Below are positions 26,249 to 36,901 of a stretch of DNA of 64,000 bases, in pieces (position 1 is the first letter of the stretch; each line of letters begins with the position of its first letter). The notes below the pieces were generated by a model that was not told the origin of the DNA, did not search any database, and saw only the letters and a program-made list of their open reading frames with translations. The position numbers and the translations under genes were made by a program. The stretch lies in assembly GCA_015061285.1 (NCBI GenBank), contig SUWW01000008.1:114711-178710 (forward strand), in the 5' to 3' direction. The stretch comes from Bacteroidales bacterium (GTDB taxonomy: Bacteria > Bacteroidota > Bacteroidia > Bacteroidales > Marinilabiliaceae).

Positions 26249-28861
26249 ATGAAAAAATTTCTCAAAATCTTGGGTATTGTAGTGGTGGTTATCATTGCGG
26301 CCCTAATCATTCTACCTTATGCTTTCAGCGACAAGATAGAGCAAATAGTAAAGGATACCGCAGCAGAATATGTCGATGCCGACATTGACTACGACGACTT
26401 CTCACTCTCTATCTTTAGCAGCTTTCCTGACCTTCGTGCCGGTGTTGATGGCCTCAAAGTAACCGGACATGGCAAATTCGCAGGCGACACATTGGCTTAT
26501 ATCGGATCGTTCAAAGCCGATTTCGATATTATGAGCGTTTTCTCAGGACAATACAAGGTTAATGCTTTGATAATTAACAATCCTGTTATTCGCGGCATTG
26601 TAGCTAAAGACAGCACAGCAAACTGGGATATTGTAATTGCTTCTGACACAACAGCTGTAGAAGAAGAAACTCCCGACACTGCAGCTGCTCCGCTCAATCT
26701 TAACCTCGATCGCATTGAGATTACGAATGCTAATATTGCTTACATCGACTCAACTTCTGATATGGAAGCTCGCATTGGCGATCTTGACCTTATGGCTAAA
26801 GCAAAACTCAATGGCGATATAACCAATATTCTCCTCGACCTCGACATTGAAGGTATTGGTCTTATCATGGAGAATACCAACTACGTAAAGAATGCGACAC
26901 TCAATTTCGATGCTGATATTGAGGCCGATCTCGCTCAAAACAAGTTCACATTCAAAGAAAACACTCTCAATTTTGCTGGTGTGCCTCTCGCTTTCGATGG
27001 TTGGGTTCAGCTTGGCGAAGCAGCAACATCTATGGATATAAAACTTGCCGCCAACGAAACAGAATTCAAAACCATATTGGCTCTTGTGCCCGATGCTATA
27101 ATGAAGCAAGTTGCTGGTCTTCAAACAAAAGGCTCGCTTGAACTCTATGCCTACGCTAAAGGCGATTTCGTGGATATGGATCACATCCCAGCTCTCGACG
27201 TTGTCTTCAAAATCAACGACGGCTTTGTGAAATATCCCGATCTTCCCAAATCGCTCAACGATATAAATATCGATGTGGCTGTGAAAAACCCAAGTGGCGC
27301 TGCCGACCTTACTACCGTTGATGTGAACAAATTCCACTTCGAACTTGGTCAAAATCCTTTCGATGCATCGCTCAACTTGAAAACTCCTATGTCGAACCCT
27401 ATGTTTAGTGCAAAAGTCAATGGCACTATCGACCTCGGTTCGCTCAAAGATGCGCTTCCGCTCGATAGCATGTCTATCGATGGTGTTGTGGCTGCCAACA
27501 TTGCTGTAGCTACCGATTTGAACACTATAAATGCCGAGAAATACGAAAACGTTTCTGCTGATGGAACTCTCGGCCTCAAAAACTTCATATTCGAAATGGC
27601 AGGTCTCGATTATGGCGTATCGGTGCCAGAGGCTCAACTTAAATTTACTCCTAAGTATGTGGAACTTAATCCGTTGAAAGCTATCGTAGGAAAGAGCGAC
27701 TTTGCTTTCATTGGTAAAGTAGAAAACTATCTTGCTTACGTACTTTCCGACGGCACCATAAAGGGCTCTGCGACTCTAAAATCAAAACTTATTGATTGCA
27801 ACGAGCTCATCGGTGAATCGGCACCTGCCAACGAAACAGCATCTGCTGCCGAGGCTGCTCCAGTTGATACTGTTGCTACAGCTGCCGGTGTGGTAGAAGT
27901 GCCTAAGAATATCGACTTTACGTTCAATACGGCTATTGATAAAATACTCTACGACAACCTCACTATAACAAACACAAGTGGTGCTGTGAAAGTAAACAAT
28001 GGCGTGGCCAATCTATCAAATCTTAAACTTGGCTTGTGCGATGGTTCCGTCACCCTTAATGGTAAGTATAATACAGAGAACATCGAAAAACCTACCATCG
28101 ATATGGATATTGACCTTTCAAATGTAGACATCAATCAATTGGCCAACTCATTCTCTACTGTCGATACTTTGCTACCTATTGCTAAATCGGCTCATGGTCG
28201 TGTAAATATTGCGCTCGATATTACTAGCCAACTCGACCAAACTATGTCGCCTATACTTAAGACATTGAATGGTAAAGGCTCATTCAATTCAAACGATATT
28301 GCCCTAAAAGAGTCTGATTATCAGAAAAAATTGTCTAAGATTCTCAACAACGACAAATACAACAACATGGCTGTTAAGAATTGCAAAGTCTCTTTCACCA
28401 TCGAGAATGGCAGCATCGTTGTGAAACCATTCAATTTCGACGTATTCAAGAAAAAAGCAACATTCTCGGGCAAACAAGATCTTGACATGACAATGGATTA
28501 TCTGCTCTCGTTGCCTCTTGAACGCACCGAAGTTGCTAAACTTATCGGAAATGCTGGCATTTCGGCTAACACATGGTCGAAAGGTGCCGACATTCCTGTT
28601 GGTGTCACGATTGGCGGTTCGCTCACATCTCCACAATTCGGTCTTAATCTCGATGAGGCAAAAGCCGCTCTCATTGGCGAAGCTAAAGAAGTTGTGAAAG
28701 AGAAAGTTACCGAAGCTGCTCAAGAGGCTATTGATAAGGTAACGGAGAAAGCCACCGAAAAAGCCAAAGAGGTTATCGAAGACAAACTAAAAGATAACGA
28801 GGCTGTTAACAAAGCTGCCGAAAAAGCCAAAAACTCACTGAAAGGCTTATTCAAGAAATAA
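26249..28861 (+). CDS. AsmA-family protein (bridge-like lipid transport)
   Basis: 870 residues. A single N-terminal membrane anchor (about 5-27) is followed by the AsmA N-terminal domain with FSLSIFSSFPDLRAGVDGL, long repetitive beta-strand sequence, and an AsmA-like C region (about 640-800). The last 60 residues are a charged Lys/Glu/Ala helix with KVTEKATEKAKEVIEDKL, then a GLFKK end. AsmA-like proteins are bridge-type phospholipid transporters between the membranes; in Bacteroidota this is inferred. A strong terminator follows. Confidence 0.92.
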   Translation: MKKFLKILGIVVVVIIAALIILPYAFSDKIEQIVKDTAAEYVDADIDYDDFSLSIFSSFPDLRAGVDGLKVTGHGKFAGDTLAYIGSFKADFDIMSVFSGQYKVNALIINNPVIRGIVAKDSTANWDIVIASDTTAVEEETPDTAAAPLNLNLDRIEITNANIAYIDSTSDMEARIGDLDLMAKAKLNGDITNILLDLDIEGIGLIMENTNYVKNATLNFDADIEADLAQNKFTFKENTLNFAGVPLAFDGWVQLGEAATSMDIKLAANETEFKTILALVPDAIMKQVAGLQTKGSLELYAYAKGDFVDMDHIPALDVVFKINDGFVKYPDLPKSLNDINIDVAVKNPSGAADLTTVDVNKFHFELGQNPFDASLNLKTPMSNPMFSAKVNGTIDLGSLKDALPLDSMSIDGVVAANIAVATDLNTINAEKYENVSADGTLGLKNFIFEMAGLDYGVSVPEAQLKFTPKYVELNPLKAIVGKSDFAFIGKVENYLAYVLSDGTIKGSATLKSKLIDCNELIGESAPANETASAAEAAPVDTVATAAGVVEVPKNIDFTFNTAIDKILYDNLTITNTSGAVKVNNGVANLSNLKLGLCDGSVTLNGKYNTENIEKPTIDMDIDLSNVDINQLANSFSTVDTLLPIAKSAHGRVNIALDITSQLDQTMSPILKTLNGKGSFNSNDIALKESDYQKKLSKILNNDKYNNMAVKNCKVSFTIENGSIVVKPFNFDVFKKKATFSGKQDLDMTMDYLLSLPLERTEVAKLIGNAGISANTWSKGADIPVGVTIGGSLTSPQFGLNLDEAKAALIGEAKEVVKEKVTEAAQEAIDKVTEKATEKAKEVIEDKLKDNEAVNKAAEKAKNSLKGLFKK

Positions 28862-28896
28862 TTCAAGCAGTAATATTTACACTATTACGTGTGTAG

Positions 28897-28930
28897 GGAC
28901 AGATTCGAATGCGAGTCTGTCCTTTTTTTT
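28897..28930 (+). terminator. Terminator after AsmA-like gene
   Basis: GGACAGATTCG (28897 on) pairs with CGAGTCTGTCC (ending 28922), stem about 11 bp, followed by eight T residues. Confidence 0.88.
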
Positions 28931-29060
28931 GTTCTGTCATAATTATACAAATTATGCTGTGCGTCAGATTAGTGTAAGTATTTCTTACGATTTGAAATAT
29001 GCCAAAGTCTCTCTTAATCCCAATATGAAGCATACACTCCCAATTCGTGACACTTTTATG

Positions 29061-29068
29061 TATATTTG
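29061..29068 (+). promoter_or_regulatory. Candidate -7 box for the SUI1-rarA unit
   Basis: TATATTTG fits TAnnTTTG and lies 28 bp before the short frame at 29096 and about 215 bp before the SUI1 gene. No clear -33 TTTG is present. Confidence 0.4.
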
Positions 29069-29095
29069 CCTAAACATTGTATCAATAGAAACAGA

Positions 29096-29269
29096 ATGAA
29101 GAAGGCATTTGTAGCGCCGTCATTACTTACAATATCTCTTGAAGCACATTCGCAAAAGCACGAAATAGCCAATAATATTGTTAGCTATCAGAATGCAGAT
29201 GGAGAATACTGCTCAGTAAATATTCATTGGTACGATGATAATATACATACCTATTCTGCTAAAAATTGA
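29096..29269 (+). CDS. Short frame of unknown status upstream of SUI1
   Basis: 57 residues (MKKAFVAPSLLTISLEAHSQ followed by a polar 37-residue stretch). The N-terminus looks like an eroded signal peptide: basic start and a Ser-Gln end, but a weak hydrophobic core. It could be a remnant of a secreted protein, a small leader peptide, or chance. It stops 13 bp before the SUI1 start. Confidence 0.3.
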   Translation: MKKAFVAPSLLTISLEAHSQKHEIANNIVSYQNADGEYCSVNIHWYDDNIHTYSAKN

Positions 29270-29282
29270 TAGTTAGATATTT

Positions 29283-29624
29283 ATGGATATAAAATGGCGC
29301 AATAGAGAAGGAGTCGTTTATAGTACGGCGTCTGATTTTCAATATAAAACCAACGAAACACCAGAAGAAGAAGACATCGAACCCTCGAAGCAAAACTTGC
29401 GCGTGATGCTCGACAAACGTCAGCGCGCAGGCAAATCTGTTACTCTTGTGGCTGGATTTGTTGGTTCTTCAGCTTCGCTCAACGAACTTGGACGTAAACT
29501 CAAGCAAGCTTGTGGCGTAGGAGGTTCGGCTAAAGATGGTGAAATACTTATTCAAGGCGACCATCGCGACAAAGTAGTGGCGTTGCTCATTCAGTATGGT
29601 TATAAAGCTAAGCGAAGTAACTGA
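29283..29624 (+). CDS. SUI1/eIF1-type translation factor (YciH)
   Basis: 113 residues. The SUI1 domain (about 35-110) contains VMLDKRQRAGKSVTLVAGF and LGRKLKQACGVGGSAKDG and ends GDHRDKVVALLIQYGYKAKR. This is the bacterial YciH type, implicated in start-site selection and stress translation. The stop (TGA) overlaps the ATG of rarA by a base pattern of TGATGG, so the two are translationally coupled. Confidence 0.93.
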   Translation: MDIKWRNREGVVYSTASDFQYKTNETPEEEDIEPSKQNLRVMLDKRQRAGKSVTLVAGFVGSSASLNELGRKLKQACGVGGSAKDGEILIQGDHRDKVVALLIQYGYKAKRSN

Positions 29625-30895
29625 TGGAACCACTTGCAGAGAGAATGCGTCCGCGAACGCTCGATAGCTACATTGGTCAGCAACATTTGGTTGGCTCTGG
29701 GGCTATCTTGCGTCGTATGATTGATAGTGGCAACATGTCGTCCATAATCCTTTGGGGACCTCCTGGAGTTGGAAAAACCACTCTTGCCAAAATCATATCA
29801 TCGCGACTCGAGCGCCCATTTTTTCAGCTTTCTGCTGTAAGTTCGGGCGTGAAAGATGTGCGAGATGTCATTGAGAAGGCTCGTAGTTCGCGCTTCTTCA
29901 ATACCAATTCGGCCATTCTCTTCATTGATGAAATACATCGATTCAACAAAGCGCAGCAAGATAGCTTATTGGCTGCTGTTGAAGAGGGTGTGGTTACGCT
30001 CATTGGAGCCACCACCGAAAATCCATCGTTCGAAGTAATTTCACCACTCTTGTCGCGTTGTCAAGTTTATGTGCTTAAATCGCTCGAACATGCTGAACTT
30101 ATTGCTCTTGCTAAGAGTGCTATTGATAACGATGCCGAACTCAAAAAATACAATATAGAACTCCGCGAAGAGGCTGCTTTGGTTCGCTTCTCTGGTGGCG
30201 ACGCACGTAAACTTCTCAATATTCTTGAGTTAGTTGTCAATTCGCAAATTGGCGATGAAACCATAATTATCGACGACAAACGCGTTGTCGACGTGCTGCA
30301 AACCACGCAAGCTACCTACGATAAGAATGGCGAACTCCACTACGACATCATCTCGGCCTTCATAAAGTCCATCAGAGGTAGCGACCCCGATGCTGCCATA
30401 TATTGGCTCGCACGCATGATAGCAGGTGGCGAAGACCCAAAATTCATTGCGCGTCGATTGGTTATTTCGGCGTCGGAAGACATAGGTCTTGCCAATCCTA
30501 ACGCACTACTTATGGCCAATCAGGCGTTCGATGCTGTCAATAAAGTGGGGTGGCCCGAAGGTCGTATAATACTCGCTGAAGCTACGGTCTATTTAGCTAC
30601 ATCGCCCAAGAGTAATGCCGCTTACATGGCTATTAACAATGCGCTCGATTTCGTACAAAAAACTGGCGACTTGCCCGTCCCTCTTCATCTGCGCAATGCA
30701 CCTACAAGCCTTATGGAGAAGATTGGATATGGCAAAGACTATAAATATGCACACGACTTCGACGAACATTTTGTTATACAACAATATTTACCCGACAAAA
30801 TAGCCCATAAGAGGTTCTACATATCGCAACCTAACGCTGCCGAACAACGTATTGCCGAAAGAATGAACCATCTTTGGGGTAACTATAAAGAATAA
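29624..30895 (+). CDS. rarA: Replication-associated recombination ATPase RarA/MgsA
   Basis: 423 residues. The AAA+ domain has Walker A GPPGVGKTT (about 45-53), Walker B LFIDEIHRF, sensor 1 LIGATTENPSFEV, and an arginine finger in PLLSRCQVY. The C-terminal tetramerisation/MgsA domain starts near YDIISAFIKSIRGSDPDAA and ends LPDKIAHKRFYISQP. RarA acts at stalled replication forks with SSB and RecA. It overlaps the SUI1 gene. Confidence 0.96.
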   Translation: MEPLAERMRPRTLDSYIGQQHLVGSGAILRRMIDSGNMSSIILWGPPGVGKTTLAKIISSRLERPFFQLSAVSSGVKDVRDVIEKARSSRFFNTNSAILFIDEIHRFNKAQQDSLLAAVEEGVVTLIGATTENPSFEVISPLLSRCQVYVLKSLEHAELIALAKSAIDNDAELKKYNIELREEAALVRFSGGDARKLLNILELVVNSQIGDETIIIDDKRVVDVLQTTQATYDKNGELHYDIISAFIKSIRGSDPDAAIYWLARMIAGGEDPKFIARRLVISASEDIGLANPNALLMANQAFDAVNKVGWPEGRIILAEATVYLATSPKSNAAYMAINNALDFVQKTGDLPVPLHLRNAPTSLMEKIGYGKDYKYAHDFDEHFVIQQYLPDKIAHKRFYISQPNAAEQRIAERMNHLWGNYKE

Positions 30896-30904
30896 GTATA
30901 GAAA

Positions 30905-33400
30905 ATGAAATACATCACAACCATTGCTATTGCAACTCTTTTGTCTGTAACAAGCTATGCGCAACGTCTGCTATTCGATTCGCAAACTATATTAACGTCA
31001 ACCTCGTTTGCTATAGGTTATGAAGATTTGGTGTCGAAATATGTTGCCGAAGGATTACCTATAAAATCGGCCGAAAATGTATTTCAATATCTTGAAAATA
31101 AAGAAAATGCCATTGGCGGTCGCTTGGCTGTTATTTGTGCATGGGGGTGGTCGCCTTACTTCACTTCGCAGCATCGTGCCGACGAATTTTTTACATACTT
31201 ACGCAAAAACAAACGCTATAAAAGTTTAGAATCATTTGCCCAAAAAGCGCCTTGGGATCAAGTGCTATGTATGGCATATCTAATGGCTCTTGATAATATC
31301 GATGATATGTCGAAGCCAATAATGTTGGCCGATAATGCCGCTCAGAGAGCCTCCAACAGCTACGCTGCTCAATTTGTTAGGGCTATGTTGCACGCTCACA
31401 ATTCGCTTAAAACCAATTGGGGCGATGTCTACACTATTATGAACGAAGTGCGCAACCTCAGTGGGGTAAACGAAGATATTACAAAAGCCGTTCGTGATAA
31501 TGTATTCGCATATTCTGATGGCTATAAACCATACGCAACAGGCGAAAAAACAGCTCCCACAATAAGTGAGCAAAATGAGACTCTCGCCAACATGTTCAAG
31601 AATTACAATGGTTTAGTGACCGTTGATATGCTTAGGGCTGAGCGCAATATGTTATACGACATGCTCACGCCAAGCGATTCTATTTTAACCGAAATTCAGC
31701 CTGCGATGGCCAAGATTGCCTCAAGCACTAATGGCACTTCGCTGCTCGATAATCTCTTCGAAACTATTCTCGACGAAAACCTATCGTTGCAAGGGCGTCT
31801 CTCTATTTGCAACACTATATTCCATTATAATCCTGCCGACTATGCCGCTGCATATGCATACTATTTATACCAGCGGAAAATCATAGGTCAGCATTCCGAC
31901 ATTGTTAATGCCATATCGCCCAAGGCTCTTGCGTGCTATTACTATTTCTGCCTACGTAAGTATCCTGAAGGCCTCGACTATATGACATTCAACATGGTAG
32001 GTCGTAGGGTGATGGAGGAAAAATCGACCGAAAAATCGATACGTCTGATGCTTATGATGGCTCAGATCAACAATGCATTGTCGAACGAAGATTGGTGCGG
32101 TGCATATATGATTTTCGACGACGCTTGCAATACCGATCTTATGACCGAACGCAATGTCATCGATGGCATGTTTGCTTATGATTTGTTTGAGTATATGCAC
32201 CAATGCTCTATGCAATGTGCTAAAACAGAGCAAATAGCGCGCAAAGTGTTCGATGCGGCTATGGAGAAATACGATAAACGCGACTATCAATCGGCCTATA
32301 CTGGCATTGGCGAAGCGCTAAAGCTTTATCAATGTCCACGTTTTATGTATGCCAAGGCTATTGTCTCATACCTACTCAACAAAGACGAAGAGGCTATTGA
32401 AGCCCTTAACTATTGTCTGCAAGAGAAATATAACACTGCAGCGGCTCACTCTGTGATGGCAGAAATACTGCAGATTAGACATAAATATGCCGAGTCTATT
32501 ATTCACTGCGATTCGGCTCTCGTTAGCAACCCAGAATCGTTGCAAGTGCTCTTTGTGAGAGCTATTAACTTTTCACAAATGAAAAAATACAAAGAGTGCA
32601 TAAACGATTATGAGACAATGATAAAACTACGCGATAAGAATAAAGATTTCGACTTTGGCACAGTATACAACAATTTGGCATATACATATATGACCATTGG
32701 GCAACTCGAAAAGGCTAAAGCTCCTGCATTAGAGGCTCTTACATTATCGTATAATAAAAGCTATGTACTCGACACTAATGGCGAATTGCAATATCGACTC
32801 GGCAACTACGAGAAGGCAGTAGAATTTATGAATCAAGCTATTACTATTGATAGTTTGGCCAACAAAAATGCCTATAATTCATACTATTACAGAGGTTTTG
32901 CGCTTATGAATCTTGGCCGTTATGCCGAAGCCGCAAGCGATTTCAAGAAAGTGGAGCACTCTGGATTTCCAAAGGTTGAAAGAATGCTAAAAAAGGCGCA
33001 AAAAGCTGCTTTGAAATCTACAAGCGATGCGCAATTCTGCTACGTTGTAGATAATCCAAATGTTCTTCTTAATGGTGATACGGGTGTGAGAATCAAGCAA
33101 GTGAAATACACCGATAAATATGTTGTAGTTACTCTCTCGTGGACCAATAATGAATATGATAGCGGTGTTTATAGCATAAAACCTGAAGCTTACATAGTCG
33201 ATGCTGCGACAAACGAAAAATATCAAATATTTGCTGCTCAAAATTGCACCTTCTCTCCTTATCGTATGGAACTAAAACGCGGAGAGACAGCTGAGTTCCA
33301 GTTGTATTTCAAAGCCATTCCGCGTCAAACAAAGAATATACATTTCTTCGAATCGGAAGATAGTAGTTGGAAATTCTTTGGCATCGAACTGAAGAAGTAG
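30905..33400 (+). CDS. Secreted tetratricopeptide-repeat protein
   Basis: 831 residues with a signal peptide (MKYITTIAIATLLSVTSYAQ). Helical repeat sequence fills the middle; recognisable TPRs lie at about 450-700, for example YRLGNYEKAVEFMNQAITID and YRGFALMNLGRYAEAASDFK. The last 110 residues are beta-rich (VVVTLSWTNNEYDSGVYSIK) and may be an Ig-like or C-terminal domain. Partners are unknown; secreted TPR proteins usually scaffold envelope complexes. It begins 10 bp after rarA. Confidence 0.85.
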   Translation: MKYITTIAIATLLSVTSYAQRLLFDSQTILTSTSFAIGYEDLVSKYVAEGLPIKSAENVFQYLENKENAIGGRLAVICAWGWSPYFTSQHRADEFFTYLRKNKRYKSLESFAQKAPWDQVLCMAYLMALDNIDDMSKPIMLADNAAQRASNSYAAQFVRAMLHAHNSLKTNWGDVYTIMNEVRNLSGVNEDITKAVRDNVFAYSDGYKPYATGEKTAPTISEQNETLANMFKNYNGLVTVDMLRAERNMLYDMLTPSDSILTEIQPAMAKIASSTNGTSLLDNLFETILDENLSLQGRLSICNTIFHYNPADYAAAYAYYLYQRKIIGQHSDIVNAISPKALACYYYFCLRKYPEGLDYMTFNMVGRRVMEEKSTEKSIRLMLMMAQINNALSNEDWCGAYMIFDDACNTDLMTERNVIDGMFAYDLFEYMHQCSMQCAKTEQIARKVFDAAMEKYDKRDYQSAYTGIGEALKLYQCPRFMYAKAIVSYLLNKDEEAIEALNYCLQEKYNTAAAHSVMAEILQIRHKYAESIIHCDSALVSNPESLQVLFVRAINFSQMKKYKECINDYETMIKLRDKNKDFDFGTVYNNLAYTYMTIGQLEKAKAPALEALTLSYNKSYVLDTNGELQYRLGNYEKAVEFMNQAITIDSLANKNAYNSYYYRGFALMNLGRYAEAASDFKKVEHSGFPKVERMLKKAQKAALKSTSDAQFCYVVDNPNVLLNGDTGVRIKQVKYTDKYVVVTLSWTNNEYDSGVYSIKPEAYIVDAATNEKYQIFAAQNCTFSPYRMELKRGETAEFQLYFKAIPRQTKNIHFFESEDSSWKFFGIELKK

Positions 33401-33411
33401 TGCTGTTGACA

Positions 33412-33466
33412 AATTTCACGAATGAAGAAATCATGCAAACGAATTCGTTTCATTCGGTGATAAGCC
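33412..33466. repeat. Partial relative of the 112-bp inverted-repeat element
   Basis: TTTCACGAATGAA and the outward TTCATTCGGTGAT resemble the ends of the 19.5-kb elements, shortened around AACGAATTCGTT, which is itself palindromic. It lies between the TPR and MBL genes. Confidence 0.5.
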
Positions 33467-33488
33467 AATAGAAAGAACGACATTTTTA

Positions 33489-33496
33489 TAAATTTG
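33489..33496 (+). promoter_or_regulatory. Candidate -7 box for the MBL hydrolase gene
   Basis: TAAATTTG fits TAnnTTTG, 23 bp before the ATG at 33519. A matching -33 box is not evident. Confidence 0.4.
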
Positions 33497-33518
33497 CTTA
33501 TATAAATTCATTTCACGC

Positions 33519-34340
33519 ATGGAGCATTTTACATTTCTCGGAACTGGAGCTGCAATGGTAACGCAATGCTACAATGCGTGTTTCACTATAGCCGACGACA
33601 ATAGCGACATGTTTCTTGTTGATGGTGGTGGTGGAAATGGCATACTTACGCAACTCGAACGACTTGGACTATACAAAGCCAATAGAATTCGCGCAATTTT
33701 CGTCTCGCACAACCATTCCGACCATATTCTTGGCGTTGTGTGGATAGTGCGTGCCATTACGCAAGAGATGAATAAAGATCGCTATGAAGGCAACCTAACC
33801 ATTTATGCTCATCAACGTTCGCTCGACGCTGTTCGTAATATATCGCAATATGTTATGCAACCTCGCCTTTGGGCGCTCTTTGACAAAAGAGTCATATTTA
33901 TTCCCATCGAAGACGGAACAGAATGTGACATTATTGACCGACATTTTACATTCTTCAATATTAATAGCACAAAAGAGCTTCAACACGGTTTCGTATGTAC
34001 ACTTCATGGTGGCAAACGCCTTGCTTTTACTGGTGACGAACCTATTAAGAATGAGCTATTTAAGCGTATTGAAGGAGTAGACGTACTTGTGCAAGAAGCC
34101 TACTGTGCTCAGCGCGACGAGGCAGCGTTTCGCCCATTTGAAAAATCTCACGGCACAGCACTCAACTCGTGTCGCGTAGCGGCTAATGTTGGCGCGGCTT
34201 CCACTATACTTATACATACCGAAGGTCGCAATTTGCAGACACGTCGACAGACTTACATTGAAGAGGGACGCTCTGTATACAATGGCAAGATATTTGTCCC
34301 CGACGACCTCGACGATATAAAACTATCAGATTGTTTATAG
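33519..34340 (+). CDS. RNase Z-like metallo-beta-lactamase fold hydrolase
   Basis: 273 residues. FLGTGAAMVTQCYNACF opens the fold, and the metal motif is SHNHSDHILGV (His-x-His-x-Asp-His). Later ligands are in ELQHGFVC, AFTGDEPI and SHGTALN. It resembles RNase Z/arylsulfatase-type MBL proteins but lacks a clear flexible arm for tRNA, so a small-molecule or cyclic-nucleotide substrate is as likely as RNA. It is 18 bp upstream of clpC. Confidence 0.9.
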   Translation: MEHFTFLGTGAAMVTQCYNACFTIADDNSDMFLVDGGGGNGILTQLERLGLYKANRIRAIFVSHNHSDHILGVVWIVRAITQEMNKDRYEGNLTIYAHQRSLDAVRNISQYVMQPRLWALFDKRVIFIPIEDGTECDIIDRHFTFFNINSTKELQHGFVCTLHGGKRLAFTGDEPIKNELFKRIEGVDVLVQEAYCAQRDEAAFRPFEKSHGTALNSCRVAANVGAASTILIHTEGRNLQTRRQTYIEEGRSVYNGKIFVPDDLDDIKLSDCL

Positions 34341-34358
34341 ATTAGAATATCAATATTT

Positions 34359-36881
34359 ATGAATATACCATATTCTGAAAATCTTAAGCGAGTTATCTAC
34401 CAAAGCCGTGTTTTGGCTCGTAACCTTGGTCATAACTACATAGCTCCTGAGCACTTGATGTTGGCTATGCTCGATTCAAGTCCAGAGCAAGACGCTGAAA
34501 TAGCCAACATACTTTCAAAACTAAATGTCGATAGCGATATTCTAAAGCGCGACGTAAAACTCGCGTTGGGGGCTGGCTCTTCGGTAACAACAACGGCTAC
34601 AATAGACGAGATACCACTTCTCAGCACCACCGAGCGCATCATGCGCATTGTGCGTCTTGAAGCTTCGGCTCTTCGCCAAACGGTGGTAGATACTCCGCAT
34701 CTCTTCTTAGCTATCATGCACGAGTCAAACACTCGCGTACAGCAAATACTTAATAACTATCATGTTACGTATGATCGTTTGCTATCCATTATCGACAATC
34801 GGAAAGCCAAAGAGGCCAAAGATTCATATCTCGACGACGATGAAGAAGATGATGGACCATTCAGCAAGAGCAGTGGCAGCGGAAACGCCGATAATCGCCA
34901 ACATGCTGATAAGAAGCCAGCATCAAATTCCGATACGCCCGTGCTCGACAATTTCAGCACCGACATTTCGAAAGCTGCCGAAGAGGGTCGCCTTGACCCT
35001 GTTGTAGGTCGCGAAAACGAGATTGAGCGCTTGGCTCAAATCCTTAGCCGCCGCAAGAAGAATAACCCAATTCTCATTGGTGAGCCAGGCGTAGGTAAAT
35101 CGGCTATTGCCGAGGGGCTGGCACTGCGTATACACAGAAAAGAGGTGTCGCGCGTGCTATTCGATAAGCGCATTGTTTCGCTCGACCTTGCATCGATTGT
35201 GGCTGGTACAAAGTATCGCGGACAGTTCGAGGAACGAATAAAGGCTATTTTGGGCGAACTCTCGCATTCGCCTAATGTCATTCTATTTATAGATGAGATA
35301 CATACGCTCGTTGGTGCTGGTGGCGCTACGGGTAGCCTCGATGCAGCTAATATGCTTAAACCTGCTCTGGCACGCGGCGAAATACAGTGCATTGGCGCTA
35401 CTACGCTCGACGAATATCGCCAATATATTGAGAAAGATGGTGCTCTCGAACGCCGTTTTCAAAAGGTTATGGTTGAGCCAACTACGTTCGACGAGACTGT
35501 GCAAATCTTGCGTAACATCAAGGATAAATACGAAAACCATCATAATGTTACTTACACCGACGAGGCTCTCAAGGCTTGTGTGGCACTGACCGAACGCTAT
35601 ATGTCCGATCGTCATTTGCCCGATAAAGCTATCGATGCTCTCGACGAGGCCGGTTCGCGTGTGCATATCTCCAACATAGTTGTGCCTCAAAACATTGTTG
35701 AAATAGAGGCTCAAGTGGAGACTCTCAAGAATAATAAACTCAATGCAGTGAAGGCTCAAAATTTCGAGCTTGCAGCAAGTTTCCGCGATCAAGAGAAGCA
35801 GCTGAGTGAACAACTTGTGGCTGCTAAAAATGCATGGCAAAATGAGCTAAAAGAGCATCGCGAAGTGGTCGACGACCAGAAAGTTGCCGAAGTTGTGGCA
35901 ATGATGACTGGTATTCCGTTGAAGCGTGTGGCTCAGGCCGAAAGTCAGCGATTGCTTACTATGGGCAACGAGTTGAAGGGTTCTGTGGTTGGTCAGGACG
36001 AAGCCATTTCGAAGGTTGTAAAGGCTATTCAACGCAACCGCGCAGGTTTGAAAGATCCTAATCGTCCAATTGGTTCGTTTATCTTCCTTGGTCCTACAGG
36101 TGTAGGTAAAACGCATTTGGCGCAAGTTTTGGCTAAATATCTATTCGACTCTACCGATGCTCTAATTCGTGTAGATATGAGCGAATACATGGAAAAATTT
36201 GCCGTTTCGCGTCTTGTGGGAGCGCCTCCAGGATATGTAGGACACGAAGAGGGTGGTCAACTCACCGAAAAGGTGCGCCGTCGCCCATATTGTGTTGTAC
36301 TTCTCGACGAAATAGAGAAGGCACACCCCGATGTGTTTAACCTTCTGTTGCAAGTGCTCGACGAAGGTCATCTTACGGATAGTCTTGGTCGCAAAGTGGA
36401 CTTCAAGAATACCATCATAATTATGACGTCGAACATTGGAAGCCGCGAACTCAAAGAGTTTGGGCGCGGTGTTGGTTTCGCTCAAGAGAACCGTCCTAGC
36501 GACGCAGAACATTCGAATGCCATACTGCAAAAGGCTCTCAAAAAGGCCTTTGCGCCCGAATTTATCAATCGCATCGACGATGTGATAATATTCCAAGAAC
36601 TCTCGCGCGATAATATTATGCAGATTATCGACATTGAACTGAGAGGCCTTACCAAACGCGTTGAGGCAATGGGTTATTCGCTGTCGGTTACCGATGCTGC
36701 AAAGGCATTCATCGTGGATAAGAGCTACGATAGTCAATATGGCGCTCGTCCGTTGCGTCGCGCTATTCAGAAATATATCGAAGATGAATTGGCCGAGCTA
36801 ATTATAGAGGCGCAAGTGAAGCAAAGCAGCAAAATTGTCGTTGACTGCGATGGCGAGAAAATTATTACTAGTTGTGAATAA
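34359..36881 (+). CDS. clpC: ATP-dependent Clp protease ATP-binding subunit ClpC
   Basis: 840 residues. The N-terminal Clp_N repeats (1-145, [20 protein letters not shown]) are followed by an acidic, Ser-rich linker, AAA domain 1 with GEPGVGKSA (about 243), a UVR motif ([19 protein letters not shown]), and AAA domain 2 with GPTGVGKTH (about 580) and the D2 C-terminal domain. It unfolds substrates for ClpP, in Bacteroidota probably also in stress tolerance. Single large gene with short spacers on both sides. Confidence 0.96.
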   Translation: MNIPYSENLKRVIYQSRVLARNLGHNYIAPEHLMLAMLDSSPEQDAEIANILSKLNVDSDILKRDVKLALGAGSSVTTTATIDEIPLLSTTERIMRIVRLEASALRQTVVDTPHLFLAIMHESNTRVQQILNNYHVTYDRLLSIIDNRKAKEAKDSYLDDDEEDDGPFSKSSGSGNADNRQHADKKPASNSDTPVLDNFSTDISKAAEEGRLDPVVGRENEIERLAQILSRRKKNNPILIGEPGVGKSAIAEGLALRIHRKEVSRVLFDKRIVSLDLASIVAGTKYRGQFEERIKAILGELSHSPNVILFIDEIHTLVGAGGATGSLDAANMLKPALARGEIQCIGATTLDEYRQYIEKDGALERRFQKVMVEPTTFDETVQILRNIKDKYENHHNVTYTDEALKACVALTERYMSDRHLPDKAIDALDEAGSRVHISNIVVPQNIVEIEAQVETLKNNKLNAVKAQNFELAASFRDQEKQLSEQLVAAKNAWQNELKEHREVVDDQKVAEVVAMMTGIPLKRVAQAESQRLLTMGNELKGSVVGQDEAISKVVKAIQRNRAGLKDPNRPIGSFIFLGPTGVGKTHLAQVLAKYLFDSTDALIRVDMSEYMEKFAVSRLVGAPPGYVGHEEGGQLTEKVRRRPYCVVLLDEIEKAHPDVFNLLLQVLDEGHLTDSLGRKVDFKNTIIIMTSNIGSRELKEFGRGVGFAQENRPSDAEHSNAILQKALKKAFAPEFINRIDDVIIFQELSRDNIMQIIDIELRGLTKRVEAMGYSLSVTDAAKAFIVDKSYDSQYGARPLRRAIQKYIEDELAELIIEAQVKQSSKIVVDCDGEKIITSCE

Positions 36882-36901
36882 TTATATATAATATATTGAC
36901 A

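Noticed and set aside
34359..36881. Hidden genes on the strand opposite clpC
   Set aside because: The long reverse frames follow clpC codon structure, have no family resemblance and no start context.
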